64,000 nt of DNA from Myxococcus eversor (GTDB lineage: Bacteria > Myxococcota > Myxococcia > Myxococcales > Myxococcaceae): contig NZ_JAAIXY010000001.1 in NCBI RefSeq assembly GCF_010894455.1, positions 744,001 to 808,000 on the forward strand, given 5' to 3'. The translations under genes and the position numbers were made by a program. Position 1 is the first letter of the stretch. Each line of letters begins with the position of its first letter. Below the pieces are notes generated by a model, which did no database searches, was not told the DNA's origin, and worked only from the letters and a program-made list of their open reading frames with translations. Positions 40,294 through 48,980 of this stretch are shown here, piece after piece.

Positions 40294-41892
40294 TCATGGC
40301 TGGTACGTGACGAGCGCGCTCAGCTCCCAGAAGCCCAGGGAGCGCTGCTCGTCCACGGTGTAGAGGAGGTAGTGGAGACGGCCCCTGCCCGTCAGGTGCA
40401 GGCTCCGCAGCAGTTGCCAGCGCACTCCCCCCACCACGCCCGGAGAGAACATGGCGAACTTCTGGTCCGGGTAGGCCGCGTCCGCGAAGTCGCGCCGCAT
40501 CACCTGATACGCCATCCGCGCGCCGACGAATGGAGTCACCCGCCCCTGGGGCCACTCGGAGGTGAGCGTCGTGCCCAGGCTCGTCACCGAGTACCGGTAC
40601 GCGGGCCCCGACAGCGTGGGCAATGTCAGCACCGCCTGCTTCCCGCCCACCGCCACGTCCACGCCCCACACCCAGTCGCGGCGGAAGTAGTCGTGGAGCT
40701 GCGCCTCCGCACCCAGCATCCCCACGGACAAAAACAGCGTGTCGCGCGTGGGCGCATCGAGGAACGACTGCACGCCGCCGGACAGGCCCACCGTCCACCA
40801 TGCACCGCCCTCCGGCGCCGCGCCCTTCACCGGGTCGTCGGAGAACGGCGCGTCTCGCAGCCGCGCCTCCTCCAGCACCACCTGCCGCCCCCGGGAGACC
40901 TCCACCTCGCCGATGCGCAGCCGGTCCGACAGACGACGCTTCACGCGGTACGTGCCCGGAGCGAGCGCCACGCGGCGCTCCACGTCGGGCCGCTTGTCCA
41001 GCTCCGCCACCACCAAGCCGGCGGGGTCCACGAAGTAGTACGTGCCCGCGGGCGCGAGGCCAGGCACCACGAGCCCGTCACCGCCCGCGCGCAGGTCCGT
41101 CAGCACCAGGTCCCCGTTGCCCGCCAGGTCGTAGCTGAACGTCGGGTGCTGCGCGCCTCCGCTGCTGGCCGCCGTGTCCGCCACCGTGCGGGCGTAGGCA
41201 TGCGAGTACGCCTCGAACAACGTCACCCGTCCGTCGCCGCTCCTGTCCGCGTCTCCCAAGAGGCCGCTGGCCAGGTGGTGGGAGAAGTAGCTGCCGCTCA
41301 GCGCGTCCGACTCCTGAGAGTCCTCGTCCGCAGAACTGGAGGTGAGGATGACCAGCCCCCGTGCGTCGCGCGCGGCGCCGGACTCGATTTCGAAGCGGGG
41401 CGCCCGTCGCGCGCCCTTGGTGCGCGTCAGCGCTCCGGAGCGGCACGAGTCGAGAATCGCGATGCGGATGTCCGCGGGCGCATTCGACAGCCGCTGCTTG
41501 AGGTCCTCGAAGCCCAGCCGGCTGTTGCCCAGGCGGAGCGTGCCGTCCTTCGCGTGGCCGGAGTAGTAGACGAGCAGCGCCGTGCGCTCACCTCGCGATT
41601 GAGCCTCCTTCGCCCGCGCCTCCAGCGCCGTCAGCGCCGCGAGGAAGTCCTTGGAGGACTCGTTGAGCAGGAGCTTCGCGTCACCGGGAGCGACACCGCC
41701 CAGACGCGTCAGCAGGCCGTGCATCTTTCGCGCATCGTCCTGGGCGAAGCGCAGGGGCCGCGTCTCGTCGCCGCCCTCGTCGTTGCCCGCCACCAGCGCG
41801 AAGCGGCGCAGGCTGTCCGCGTGCGCTGCCGACGCGACGAGCAGGAAGAGGGCGGCCAGCGCGCGCCAGGAAGGGGGCAGGGGGAGCCTCAT
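40294..41892 (-). CDS. exported caspase-like protease with barrel-like C-terminus
   Basis: 532 residues from the ATG at 41892. Signal peptide about 1-25. Residues 28-240 form a peptidase C14 (caspase/metacaspase) domain with catalytic His113 in YYSGHAKDG and Cys150 in ILDSCRSGA. An EF-hand-like loop DRSGDGRVTLFE (216-227) suggests calcium dependence, as in metacaspases. Residues ~260-340 form a PEGA-like or carboxypeptidase-regulatory beta domain. The last ~170 residues have the alternating pattern of a small outer-membrane beta-barrel ending in aromatic residues. Its ATG overlaps the anti-sigma stop (ATGA). It is probably a periplasmic or outer-membrane regulated protease. Confidence 0.88.
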   Translation of the reverse strand: MRLPLPPSWRALAALFLLVASAAHADSLRRFALVAGNDEGGDETRPLRFAQDDARKMHGLLTRLGGVAPGDAKLLLNESSKDFLAALTALEARAKEAQSRGERTALLVYYSGHAKDGTLRLGNSRLGFEDLKQRLSNAPADIRIAILDSCRSGALTRTKGARRAPRFEIESGAARDARGLVILTSSSADEDSQESDALSGSYFSHHLASGLLGDADRSGDGRVTLFEAYSHAYARTVADTAASSGGAQHPTFSYDLAGNGDLVLTDLRAGGDGLVVPGLAPAGTYYFVDPAGLVVAELDKRPDVERRVALAPGTYRVKRRLSDRLRIGEVEVSRGRQVVLEEARLRDAPFSDDPVKGAAPEGGAWWTVGLSGGVQSFLDAPTRDTLFLSVGMLGAEAQLHDYFRRDWVWGVDVAVGGKQAVLTLPTLSGPAYRYSVTSLGTTLTSEWPQGRVTPFVGARMAYQVMRRDFADAAYPDQKFAMFSPGVVGGVRWQLLRSLHLTGRGRLHYLLYTVDEQRSLGFWELSALVTYQP

Positions 41893-42653
41893 GGCTTGAA
41901 CAGCATCCAGTGCGTCTGCGCACCCGGCACGTCGAGCGGGGACATCTGCGCCACTTCTCCGTTCGCCGCCGCGAAGGCGCGCCGCGTCGCCTCCACCAGC
42001 GACTCCACCGTGAAGGGCTCGTCGCCGAGCACCAGCACCACGCGCTCGGCCCCGGAGCCGGTGAACTCCCAGCTTCCCTCGAGCCAGTGCAGGTCCGCGC
42101 CTGGCTCCACGGGCGTGCTCGCGCCGGACTCCGGATGCAGCGCCGTCACCTCGCCGATGGCATCCACGGACACCGCGGCCACGTACCGGTGCGTGCCCGA
42201 CTTGTAGCCCAGCATCACCCGCTCGCCCGGCTCCAGCGCTTCGATGGAATCCGGCTTCACCTCGCGCTGGGGCCCGGAGCCCCCGCCGATGCGCAGCTCC
42301 GCCACGTCCGCGCTGCCCTTGCTCCGATCCCAACCTGGACCCTGGTTCAAGAGCGGTCGGGCCAGCACCACCAGCAGCACCGACGCGGCCAGGGCCACCG
42401 TCGTCGCCACCCAGCGCCGGGGGGAGGGCTTCAGGGCCGCCCGCCGCCGCTCCAGCGCGCGCTGCACTTCCAGCTCGAAGCGCTCGAAAGGAATCGCCGC
42501 CTCGAAGCCTGCCTGGTTCGACTCGAGGCCACGCAGCACGGCGCCACAGGCGTCGCAGCTCGACGCGTGGGTGCTGGCGCGAGCGGCCTCGGGTGCGGCC
42601 AGCTCACCGGCGTGCAGGCGTCGCAGTGTCCACTCAGACTCGTGCGCGCTCAT
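41889..42653 (-). CDS. zinc-finger anti-sigma factor with DUF4384-like sensor
   Basis: 254 residues from the ATG at 42653, overlapping the sigma gene by 4 bp. The N-terminal cytoplasmic domain has the HX3CX2C zinc motif (His29, Cys33, Cys36) of ZAS anti-sigma factors. One transmembrane helix spans about 81-100. The outside part (about 130-240: LEPGERVMLGYKSGTHRYVAA…EVTALHPESG…ERVVLVLGDEPF) resembles DUF4384 domains, often found with caspase-like proteins. It should hold the ECF factor until an envelope signal arrives. Membership of DUF4384 is by eye. Confidence 0.87.
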   Translation of the reverse strand: MSAHESEWTLRRLHAGELAAPEAARASTHASSCDACGAVLRGLESNQAGFEAAIPFERFELEVQRALERRRAALKPSPRRWVATTVALAASVLLVVLARPLLNQGPGWDRSKGSADVAELRIGGGSGPQREVKPDSIEALEPGERVMLGYKSGTHRYVAAVSVDAIGEVTALHPESGASTPVEPGADLHWLEGSWEFTGSGAERVVLVLGDEPFTVESLVEATRRAFAAANGEVAQMSPLDVPGAQTHWMLFKP

Positions 42654-43192
42654 CGGACCTTCAGCTCCTCTCCACCCAGCTCGGCGAAGCGTTCCAGCCG
42701 CTTGCGAATCGTGGGCACGGAACGCCCCAGCAACGCGGCCACCTCTTCCAATGTCATCCCGTCCACGTGGTAGTGGACCACCGCCGCTTGCGTCTCCTCG
42801 TCCACCCGGGCTAGCAGCCGGCGCACCAGGTCGCGCGTCTCCAGCTCTCCGGCGCCACCGTGGGCCTCGGAGCGTGCCTCCGCGTCCCGCTCGAACCACT
42901 GACGCCAGCCCGCGCGCTCCGAGCGGAGCTGGTTGAGACAGTGGTGCGTGGCGATCTTCATCAACCACGTCAGCGGCGAGGCGTCCGCGCGGAAGTCGTC
43001 CGCGTGGGTGAGGGCTCGGGCGAACACGTCATGCATCGCGTCCTCCGCCTTCGTCGCGTCCTTCAACAAGTAGCGGCAGCGTCCCATCACGCTGCCGCCA
43101 TACCGCGTGTACAAGTCGCGCAGGAAGTCACGCCGGTCCGGCTGGGGACCACCTGGGATGACCCTGAGGGCCGGCTGACGGGGACCTGTCAC
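42650..43192 (-). CDS. ECF-type RNA polymerase sigma factor
   Basis: 180 residues. Region 2 is at about 22-90 (YTRYGGSVMGRCRYLLKD, EDAMHDVFARAL) and region 4 at about 120-175 (LARVDEETQAAVVHYHVDGMT, then LEEVAALLGRSVPTIRKRL), the standard two-domain extracytoplasmic-function factor. The best start is GTG at 43192, with no strong ribosome-binding site, so translation may depend on coupling to the upstream lipoprotein gene (25 bp away). It overlaps its anti-sigma gene by 4 bp. It probably controls its own operon. Confidence 0.93.
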   Translation of the reverse strand: MTGPRQPALRVIPGGPQPDRRDFLRDLYTRYGGSVMGRCRYLLKDATKAEDAMHDVFARALTHADDFRADASPLTWLMKIATHHCLNQLRSERAGWRQWFERDAEARSEAHGGAGELETRDLVRRLLARVDEETQAAVVHYHVDGMTLEEVAALLGRSVPTIRKRLERFAELGGEELKVR

Positions 43193-43217
43193 GCGCCGCA
43201 GACTAGCGCGAGCGGGC

Positions 43218-44192
43218 TCACAGCGTGGAGTAGACCGCCGCGTTGAAGCTCCCGCAGGCGCCCACCGCCCCGTAGCCGATGGCCGGGTTGAAGCTCACCG
43301 CGTAGTAGACGCTGAGGAAGTTGCTGTCCCAGCACTCGTTGATGGTGGCCTCGCCGAAGAGGTCTCCGCCCGACAGCTTGATGTCCGAGCGACCAAGCCC
43401 CGTGCGCTCCCAGCGGCTCTTGATGGACAGCTTCTCCAACTGCGAACGCGAGGGGTCCACGTCGATGTTCTGCTTCACGACGTAGTCCAGCTCGCCCCCC
43501 ATGCCCGGCGCCTGCTTGAAGCGATAGTTCGCATCCACGAGGGTTCCGCCGCCGGCATCCACCTTGAAGTCCGCCTCCACCGAGGCCACCGTGCCGGGGG
43601 CCGTGCGCGCGTAGCGGATCTCCATCGTCGCCACGCCCGTCTCGTCCTCGTTGCCAGGCAGGGCGTTGCTCTTGTCCCAGTCGATGATGAACTGGCCGGA
43701 GCCGTAGCCGGAGCGGCGCTCGCCGTTCTCGTCGACCGCCGCCGTGTGCGAGCCGGACAGCACCGTCTTGAAGTTCGTGTCAGGCTCGATCTTGGCCTTG
43801 GCCGCCAGCACCCACGAGTAGGTGTCATCGTCGGTGCGCGTGACGGTCAGCTTCCAGGTGGTGGGGCTCAGGGCGTCCGTGTGAGGACCCCACACCGCGA
43901 CCTCTCCCTGGATGGAGGACGGCGGATACTTGACGATCTCCTCGACCAGGTTGAGCACCGCCAGCGTTCCGCCGTTGATGCTCGCGGCGGCGGCCACGGT
44001 GAGGAAGTAGTACTCCGCCGTCTGGCCCTGGGTGTACGCGGCGACCAGTCCCTGGCCGCCCGGACCCGGCGAGGCGACCTCCACCATCTGCTTGGACGGA
44101 AGTCCCTGGCGGAACGAATCAGCGTCCTGCTTCGAGTCAGGATCGCATCCAGCGAGCAACAGGGAGGCACACAGCAGGCTCTTGCGCAGCAT
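43218..44192 (-). CDS. lipoprotein A of the sigma/caspase operon
   Basis: 324 residues. Signal peptide with lipobox LAGC (Cys16). It is beta-rich, with no known family. It shares with lipoprotein B (39308-40282) the order of motifs WGP, GxGxFxxDW and a C-terminal RW-x4-G-x-G…GD-x2-G…ECWD. It is first in the operon, ahead of the sigma gene. A plausible role is an extracellular ligand-binding or sensor component, or a substrate of the caspase-like protease; both are inference. Confidence 0.8.
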   Translation of the reverse strand: MLRKSLLCASLLLAGCDPDSKQDADSFRQGLPSKQMVEVASPGPGGQGLVAAYTQGQTAEYYFLTVAAAASINGGTLAVLNLVEEIVKYPPSSIQGEVAVWGPHTDALSPTTWKLTVTRTDDDTYSWVLAAKAKIEPDTNFKTVLSGSHTAAVDENGERRSGYGSGQFIIDWDKSNALPGNEDETGVATMEIRYARTAPGTVASVEADFKVDAGGGTLVDANYRFKQAPGMGGELDYVVKQNIDVDPSRSQLEKLSIKSRWERTGLGRSDIKLSGGDLFGEATINECWDSNFLSVYYAVSFNPAIGYGAVGACGSFNAAVYSTL

Positions 44193-44376
44193 GGTCCTTC
44201 TACCTTTCGGATGGCCCCCGGCGGGCCGTGCGGCAGCGTGTTCGCTCCTATGGACACAGCCCTGGCGAAAAACAGAAAGCGCGCCTGCACGCTCTTTGAA
44301 AGCCTTGGGATTCCAGTGGGTTGGAGCTCGCTAGGACGCTCTTCGGGCGACTTCAGCCGGCCGGCGGACGACGGAA

Positions 44377-45258
44377 ATGAACCGTTCCTACCTTTCGCCC
44401 ATGGAAAAACGACACCCCAACCATCCCGGGGAGATGGGCACTGACGCGTCCCTCGCGGAGCGCGAGCGCACGCCGGATGAAATCAACGCCCGCGCGCGGG
44501 CGGTGGGGTTGTTGCGAGACGCGGGGGTGCCCTTCGTGGTGGGAGGCGCGTACGCGTACGCCACCTTCACCGGCATCTACCGGGACACGAAGGACCTGGA
44601 CCTGTTCCCCCGAAAGGCGGACGCGCTCCGGGCGCTCGAAGTGCTGGAGAAGGACGGCTGGCGCACCGAGCGCACCGACGAGGTGTGGCTCTACAAGGCC
44701 TTCAAGGGCGACTACTTCGTCGACTTCATCTTCTCGTCCGGCAACGGCGTGGCGGTGGTCGACGACGAGTGGTTCCAATACGCCAGGACGGCCACCATCT
44801 TCGGACACGAGTGCCTGGTGGCGCCCGCGGAGGAGATGATCTGGTCCAAGGCGTTCGTCGTCGAGCGCGAGCGCTACGACGGCGCGGACGTCAACCACCT
44901 CATCCTCAAGGCGGGCCGGGAGATGGACTGGGAGCGGCTGATGCGCCGCTTCGACCGGTATTGGGAGGTGTTGCTCAGCCACCTGATGATGTTCCGCTTC
45001 GCCTACCCGTCCGAGCGGGACGTGGTGCCGGACTGGGTGATGGCGGAGCTGATGCGCCGCACGCTGGACAGCGTCCACGAGGGGCGCTGGGAGGAGAAGT
45101 TGTGTCGCGGCAACCTCGTCTCCAAGGTGAACTACCACGTGGATATCCACCACTGGGGGTTCGGGGACGGGCGGGCCTGGGACGAGAACGAACGACAAGA
45201 GGGGGGCGTGCGTGGCGAGGGATCCGAGCTCGAAGATTCGATTGGCGGCGGTCGGTGA
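44377..45258 (+). CDS. nucleotidyltransferase-fold protein
   Basis: 293 residues from the ATG at 44377; the starts at 44401 or 44434 cannot be excluded. Residues 53-75 show the pol-beta-type nucleotidyltransferase signature: GG (56-57), then DLD with metal-binding Asp73 and Asp75. The third acidic residue is probably in YFVDFIF near residue 118. Family members transfer a nucleotide to a small molecule or protein (for example aminoglycoside or MNT-type enzymes). The C-terminus is charged and disordered. The gene overlaps the following phosphoesterase gene by 47 bp, so their functions are probably linked. Confidence 0.8.
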   Translation: MNRSYLSPMEKRHPNHPGEMGTDASLAERERTPDEINARARAVGLLRDAGVPFVVGGAYAYATFTGIYRDTKDLDLFPRKADALRALEVLEKDGWRTERTDEVWLYKAFKGDYFVDFIFSSGNGVAVVDDEWFQYARTATIFGHECLVAPAEEMIWSKAFVVERERYDGADVNHLILKAGREMDWERLMRRFDRYWEVLLSHLMMFRFAYPSERDVVPDWVMAELMRRTLDSVHEGRWEEKLCRGNLVSKVNYHVDIHHWGFGDGRAWDENERQEGGVRGEGSELEDSIGGGR

Positions 45259-45946
45259 CCTGCACTGCCGGGATGACCAGCACGGACGCTTTCGACACCT
45301 CGTCAAGCAGGTGAACGCCACGGCGGACCTGCTGGTGTTGTGCGGCGACCTCACGGACCGAGGCCTTCTCGAGGAGGGCAAGGTGCTCGCCGAGGAGCTG
45401 TCCGCGCTGCGCGTGCCGTGCGCGGCGGTGCTCGGCAATCACGACTACGAGCACGGCCAGGTGAAGGACATCTGCGTCGAGCTCGCGAAGGCGGGCGTCC
45501 ACATTCTCGATGGGGACCACTTCATCTTCGAGAAGGTGCTCGGCGTGGCGGGTGTGAAGGGCTTCTGCGGCGGCTTCGGCAACGCGACGCTGCAGGCCTT
45601 CGGCGAGGCCCAGACGAAGGGCTTCGTGCAGGAGGCGGTGACGGAGTCACTGAAGCTGGAGGCGGCGCTCAGCCACCTGGATACGCCCAGGAAGGTCGTC
45701 ATCATGCACTACGCCCCCATCCCGGAGACGCTGGAGGGGGAGAACATCGAGCTGCGTCCCTTCCTGGGGACGAGCCGCCTGGCGATGCCCATTGACCACT
45801 ACGGCGCGGAGGCGGTGTTCCACGGGCACGCGCACCACGGCGCGCTCCAGGGCAAGACGAAGAACGGCATCCCCGTCTTCAACGTGGCCATGCCCCTGCT
45901 GGCGAAGAACACGCCCGACCAGCGCTACGTGCTGCTGGAGGTGTGA
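45212..45946 (+). CDS. calcineurin-like metallophosphoesterase
   Basis: 244 residues from a GTG at 45212 preceded by AGAGGGGGG. All five metallophosphoesterase motifs are present: GDLH (Asp16/His18), GDLTDRG (Asp46), GNHDYEH (Asn76/His77), MHYAP and GHAHHG. It would hydrolyse a phosphomonoester or diester using two metal ions. Overlap with the nucleotidyltransferase gene suggests the two may add and remove the same group. It is convergent with, and overlaps by 22 bp, the Rieske gene. Confidence 0.92.
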   Translation: MARDPSSKIRLAAVGDLHCRDDQHGRFRHLVKQVNATADLLVLCGDLTDRGLLEEGKVLAEELSALRVPCAAVLGNHDYEHGQVKDICVELAKAGVHILDGDHFIFEKVLGVAGVKGFCGGFGNATLQAFGEAQTKGFVQEAVTESLKLEAALSHLDTPRKVVIMHYAPIPETLEGENIELRPFLGTSRLAMPIDHYGAEAVFHGHAHHGALQGKTKNGIPVFNVAMPLLAKNTPDQRYVLLEV

Positions 45947-46323
45947 GCGTCGGACTCGGCGGTGACGACCATTCCCGCTTCCACCTTCACGGGCCAGGAC
46001 GTCAGCGTCGCGCCCTTGCACGGGCCTCCGACGCACTTCCCGTCCTCGGGCTGGAACAGGGCGCCGTGCCACGAGCAGACGATGAGCTGCTTGTCCGGCG
46101 TCAGGTACTTGTCCAACACGCGCGCCAGCGGCAGCCCCGCATGCGGGCACCTGTCCACGTAGCCGTGGACCTCCGCGCCCCTGCGCACGAGGAAGCCGTG
46201 GAAGAAGGCCTCGCCAATCTGGAGCACGACGTTGCGCGCGCCCGGGTCCTCCAGCGAGTCCACCGGGCAGAGCTCGACGTCGGGGGGCGTCGTCAGGACG
46301 CGCTGCCTCGGAGGCAGGCTCAA
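45925..46323 (-). CDS. Rieske [2Fe-2S] protein
   Basis: About 132 residues. A Rieske cluster is clear: CPHAG (Cys59, His61) and CSWHGALF (Cys83, His86). The best start is a TTG at 46323 overlapping the hmgA stop (TTGA). The product resembles small stand-alone Rieske ferredoxins such as those serving ring-hydroxylating oxygenases. It is last in the hppD-hmgA operon, so it may donate electrons in aromatic catabolism, though neither dioxygenase here needs one. Confidence 0.85.
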   Translation of the reverse strand: MSLPPRQRVLTTPPDVELCPVDSLEDPGARNVVLQIGEAFFHGFLVRRGAEVHGYVDRCPHAGLPLARVLDKYLTPDKQLIVCSWHGALFQPEDGKCVGGPCKGATLTSWPVKVEAGMVVTAESDAHTSSST

Positions 46324-47657
46324 GGCAGTCGGGCCTTCTCGAACCCGGCCCAGCAGTCGTCGTAGTCCAGTTGCATCGCCGCCGACTCCATCGCGAAGCG
46401 CGTGGGGCGGATGGTCCACCGGGACTCGAACATGAATGCGAGCGTGTCCTGGATTTTGTGCGGCTTCAGGTCCGCGCGGATGGCCTGCTCGTAGCTCGCC
46501 CGGTCCGGACCATGGCCGCTCATGCAGTTGTGCAGGGACGCGCCACCCGGAGCAAATCCTCCAGCCTTCGCGTCATAGACACCCTGCACCAGCCCCATGA
46601 ACTCACTCATCACGTTTCGGTGGAACCACGGCGGCCGGAACGTGTTCTCCGCCACCATCCATCGGGGCGGGAAGATGACGAAGTCGCAGTTGGCCGTGCC
46701 CGGCGATTCACTGGGCGAGGTCAGCACCGTGAAGATGGACGGGTCCGGATGGTCGTAGCTCACCGTGTTGATGGTGTTGAACCGCGACAAGTCGTACTTG
46801 TACGGCGCCAGGTTGCCGTGCCACGCCACCACGTCGAGCGGCGAGTGGTCGAACTGCGACGCCCACAGGCGCCCCTGGAACTTTTGAATCACGAGCGTGG
46901 GGCGGTCCACGTCCTCGAAGGCGGCCACCGGCGTCAGGAAGTCGCGCGCGTTCGCCAGTCCGTTGGAGCCGATGGGCCCCAGGTCCGGCAGGCGGAAGAG
47001 GGCGCCGTGGTTCTCACAGATGTAGCCGGCCACCGGCCCCTCGGGCAGCTCCGCGCGGAAGCGCACGCCCCGGGGCACCACGCCCATCTCGCCGGGCCGC
47101 AAGTCCAGCACGCCCAGCTCCGTCACGAGCGTGAGCCGCCCGGCCTGCGGAACGATGAGCAGCTCGCCGTCGGCGTCGTAGAACACCTTGTCCGTCATGG
47201 ACCGGTTGGCGTGGTACAGGTGGATGGCGATTCCCGCCCCCGTGCCCGGGTCCCCGTTGCCCGCGTAGGTGATGAGTCCCTCGACGAAGTCCGTGGGCAC
47301 CGTCGGCATGGGCTGGGGACTCCAGCGCAGCCGGTTGGGCGTGGGCGGCGTCTCATCGAACGGACCGCTTCGCAGCAGGCCGTGCGGATGGGCCTTGTAC
47401 GCGGGGTGGTTCGCGCTCGGCCGCAGCCGGTACAACCATGAGCGGCGGTTCTCCCGGCGCGCCACCGTGAAGGCCGTGCCGGAGAGCTGCTCCGCGTAGA
47501 GCCCGAACGGGGCGCGCTGCGGTGAGTTGCGGCCCACGGGCAGGGCACCTGGGACTGCCTCCGTGGCGAACTCATTGCCAAAGCCGGAGAGGTAGTCGCC
47601 GGGCGCCTGTCGCAGCCCGCTCTTCGGAGGTACAGCGGTTCGATTCTCGAGAGTCAC
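46320..47657 (-). CDS. hmgA: homogentisate 1,2-dioxygenase
   Basis: 445 residues, normal length. It cleaves the homogentisate ring to maleylacetoacetate using non-haem Fe(II). It starts [18 protein letters not shown], as in the family. [20 protein letters not shown] and [16 protein letters not shown] hold the Fe ligands (His, Glu, His). It is second in the tyrosine-degradation operon, 30 bp after hppD. Confidence 0.96.
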   Translation of the reverse strand: MTLENRTAVPPKSGLRQAPGDYLSGFGNEFATEAVPGALPVGRNSPQRAPFGLYAEQLSGTAFTVARRENRRSWLYRLRPSANHPAYKAHPHGLLRSGPFDETPPTPNRLRWSPQPMPTVPTDFVEGLITYAGNGDPGTGAGIAIHLYHANRSMTDKVFYDADGELLIVPQAGRLTLVTELGVLDLRPGEMGVVPRGVRFRAELPEGPVAGYICENHGALFRLPDLGPIGSNGLANARDFLTPVAAFEDVDRPTLVIQKFQGRLWASQFDHSPLDVVAWHGNLAPYKYDLSRFNTINTVSYDHPDPSIFTVLTSPSESPGTANCDFVIFPPRWMVAENTFRPPWFHRNVMSEFMGLVQGVYDAKAGGFAPGGASLHNCMSGHGPDRASYEQAIRADLKPHKIQDTLAFMFESRWTIRPTRFAMESAAMQLDYDDCWAGFEKARLP

Positions 47658-47687
47658 CGTGTCGCTCCTCCGAAGTCGGGCCGAGGA

Positions 47688-48764
47688 CTACTTCCGGGTC
47701 TTGTCGACCTTGATGACGCCGCGGCGGATCTGATCCAACTCGATGGACTCGAACAGGGCCTGGAAGTTGCCGTTGCCGAAGCCCTCGTTGCCCTTGCGCT
47801 GGATGATTTCGAAGAAGATGGGCCCGAACAGGTTCTCGGTGAAGATCTGAAGCAGCAGGCCTTCCTGCTCATTGCCGTCGATGAGGATGCGGTTCGCCTT
47901 CATCCGCGCCAGGTCCTCGCCGTGGTTGGGCACGCGCGAGTCGACCAGGTCGTAGTACGTCTCGATGGTGTCCTGGAGGTCCACGCCGCGAGCGCGCAGC
48001 TTCTCGACGGTGGTGTAGATGTCCTGGGTGGACAGGGCCAGGTGCTGGATGCCCTCGCCCTTGTACAGGCGGATGAACTCCTCGATCTGCGACTTCTCGT
48101 CCTGGCTCTCGTTGAGCGGAATCCGGATGGCGCGGTCGGGGGCAATCATGGCCTGGCTGAAGAGGCCGGTGGCCTGACCCTTGATGTCGAAGTACTTCTG
48201 CTCGGTGAAGCCGAAGATGCGGTTGTAGAAGGACGACCACGTGCGCATCTCGCCCCGGCGCACGTTGTGCGTCAGGTGGTCCAGCGACTCCAGGCCCACG
48301 CTGTTGCGGGCCTCGGCCTCGGCGGCGCCGGGAATCTGCACCCACGAGTCGTAGATGGTGCCGCTGGGGCCGTGCCGGTCGATGAGATACAGCAGGCTGC
48401 CACCGATGCCCTGGAGGACATAGAAGCCCTCGCCCAGGGAGCTGACGGCGGGGTCGGCCGGCTTGGCGCCGCGCTCCAGCGCCATCTCGTACGCGGTGCG
48501 GGCATTGGCCACGCGGAAGGCCATGGCGTTGGCGGACGGGCCGTGGGCGGCGCGGAACTCGGCGGCCTGTCCCGTCTCCTCACGGCTGATGAGCAGGTTG
48601 ATGTCGCCCTGCTTGTAGCGCACCAGGTCCTTGCTCGGGTGCTTGGAGTAGGCGGTGAACCCCAGCTTCTCCACCAGCTTCACCATCGCCTCGGGAGCGG
48701 GGCTCGTGAACTCCACGAACTCGAAGCCATTCAGGCCAATAGGGTTTTCCGCCGTGCTCACCAT
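47688..48764 (-). CDS. hppD: 4-hydroxyphenylpyruvate dioxygenase
   Basis: 358 residues from the ATG at 48764 with GGAGG upstream; the longer frame to 48869 lacks support. It converts 4-hydroxyphenylpyruvate to homogentisate. Two vicinal-oxygen-chelate halves are present with Fe ligands in SLDHLTHNV, IQHLALST and PIFFEIIQR. First gene of hppD-hmgA-Rieske. The later pathway gene fahA is not in the window. In other bacteria this pathway can lead to pyomelanin pigment. Confidence 0.96.
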   Translation of the reverse strand: MVSTAENPIGLNGFEFVEFTSPAPEAMVKLVEKLGFTAYSKHPSKDLVRYKQGDINLLISREETGQAAEFRAAHGPSANAMAFRVANARTAYEMALERGAKPADPAVSSLGEGFYVLQGIGGSLLYLIDRHGPSGTIYDSWVQIPGAAEAEARNSVGLESLDHLTHNVRRGEMRTWSSFYNRIFGFTEQKYFDIKGQATGLFSQAMIAPDRAIRIPLNESQDEKSQIEEFIRLYKGEGIQHLALSTQDIYTTVEKLRARGVDLQDTIETYYDLVDSRVPNHGEDLARMKANRILIDGNEQEGLLLQIFTENLFGPIFFEIIQRKGNEGFGNGNFQALFESIELDQIRRGVIKVDKTRK

Positions 48765-48946
48765 GACACTGCCTCCACGAGACGTCTTGGGGTGTGCATG
48801 GAAGCTAGGGAGCGAGGTCCAAGGAGGAAAGCACAAAGCACTGCCAGAGAATGTCAGCCCGTCGCACAATCTCCCGAGGGAAGGCCCGCGCGAATGCGCA
48901 CGGGTCGCGCGTCAAAGCGGGCACCGCGCCGCGTTACCTTCAGGAC

Positions 48947-48964
48947 GTAGTGGATTGTCACTAC
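48947..48964. promoter_or_regulatory. inverted repeat upstream of hppD
   Basis: GTAGTG-GATTGT-CACTAC, a perfect 6-bp dyad with a 6-base spacer. It lies 183 bp ahead of hppD and 17 bp past the end of the DUF4340 gene. It could be an operator for the tyrosine operon or a weak terminator for the upstream operon. Confidence 0.35.
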
Positions 48965-48980
48965 AAGGGCGGGTTCAGCC

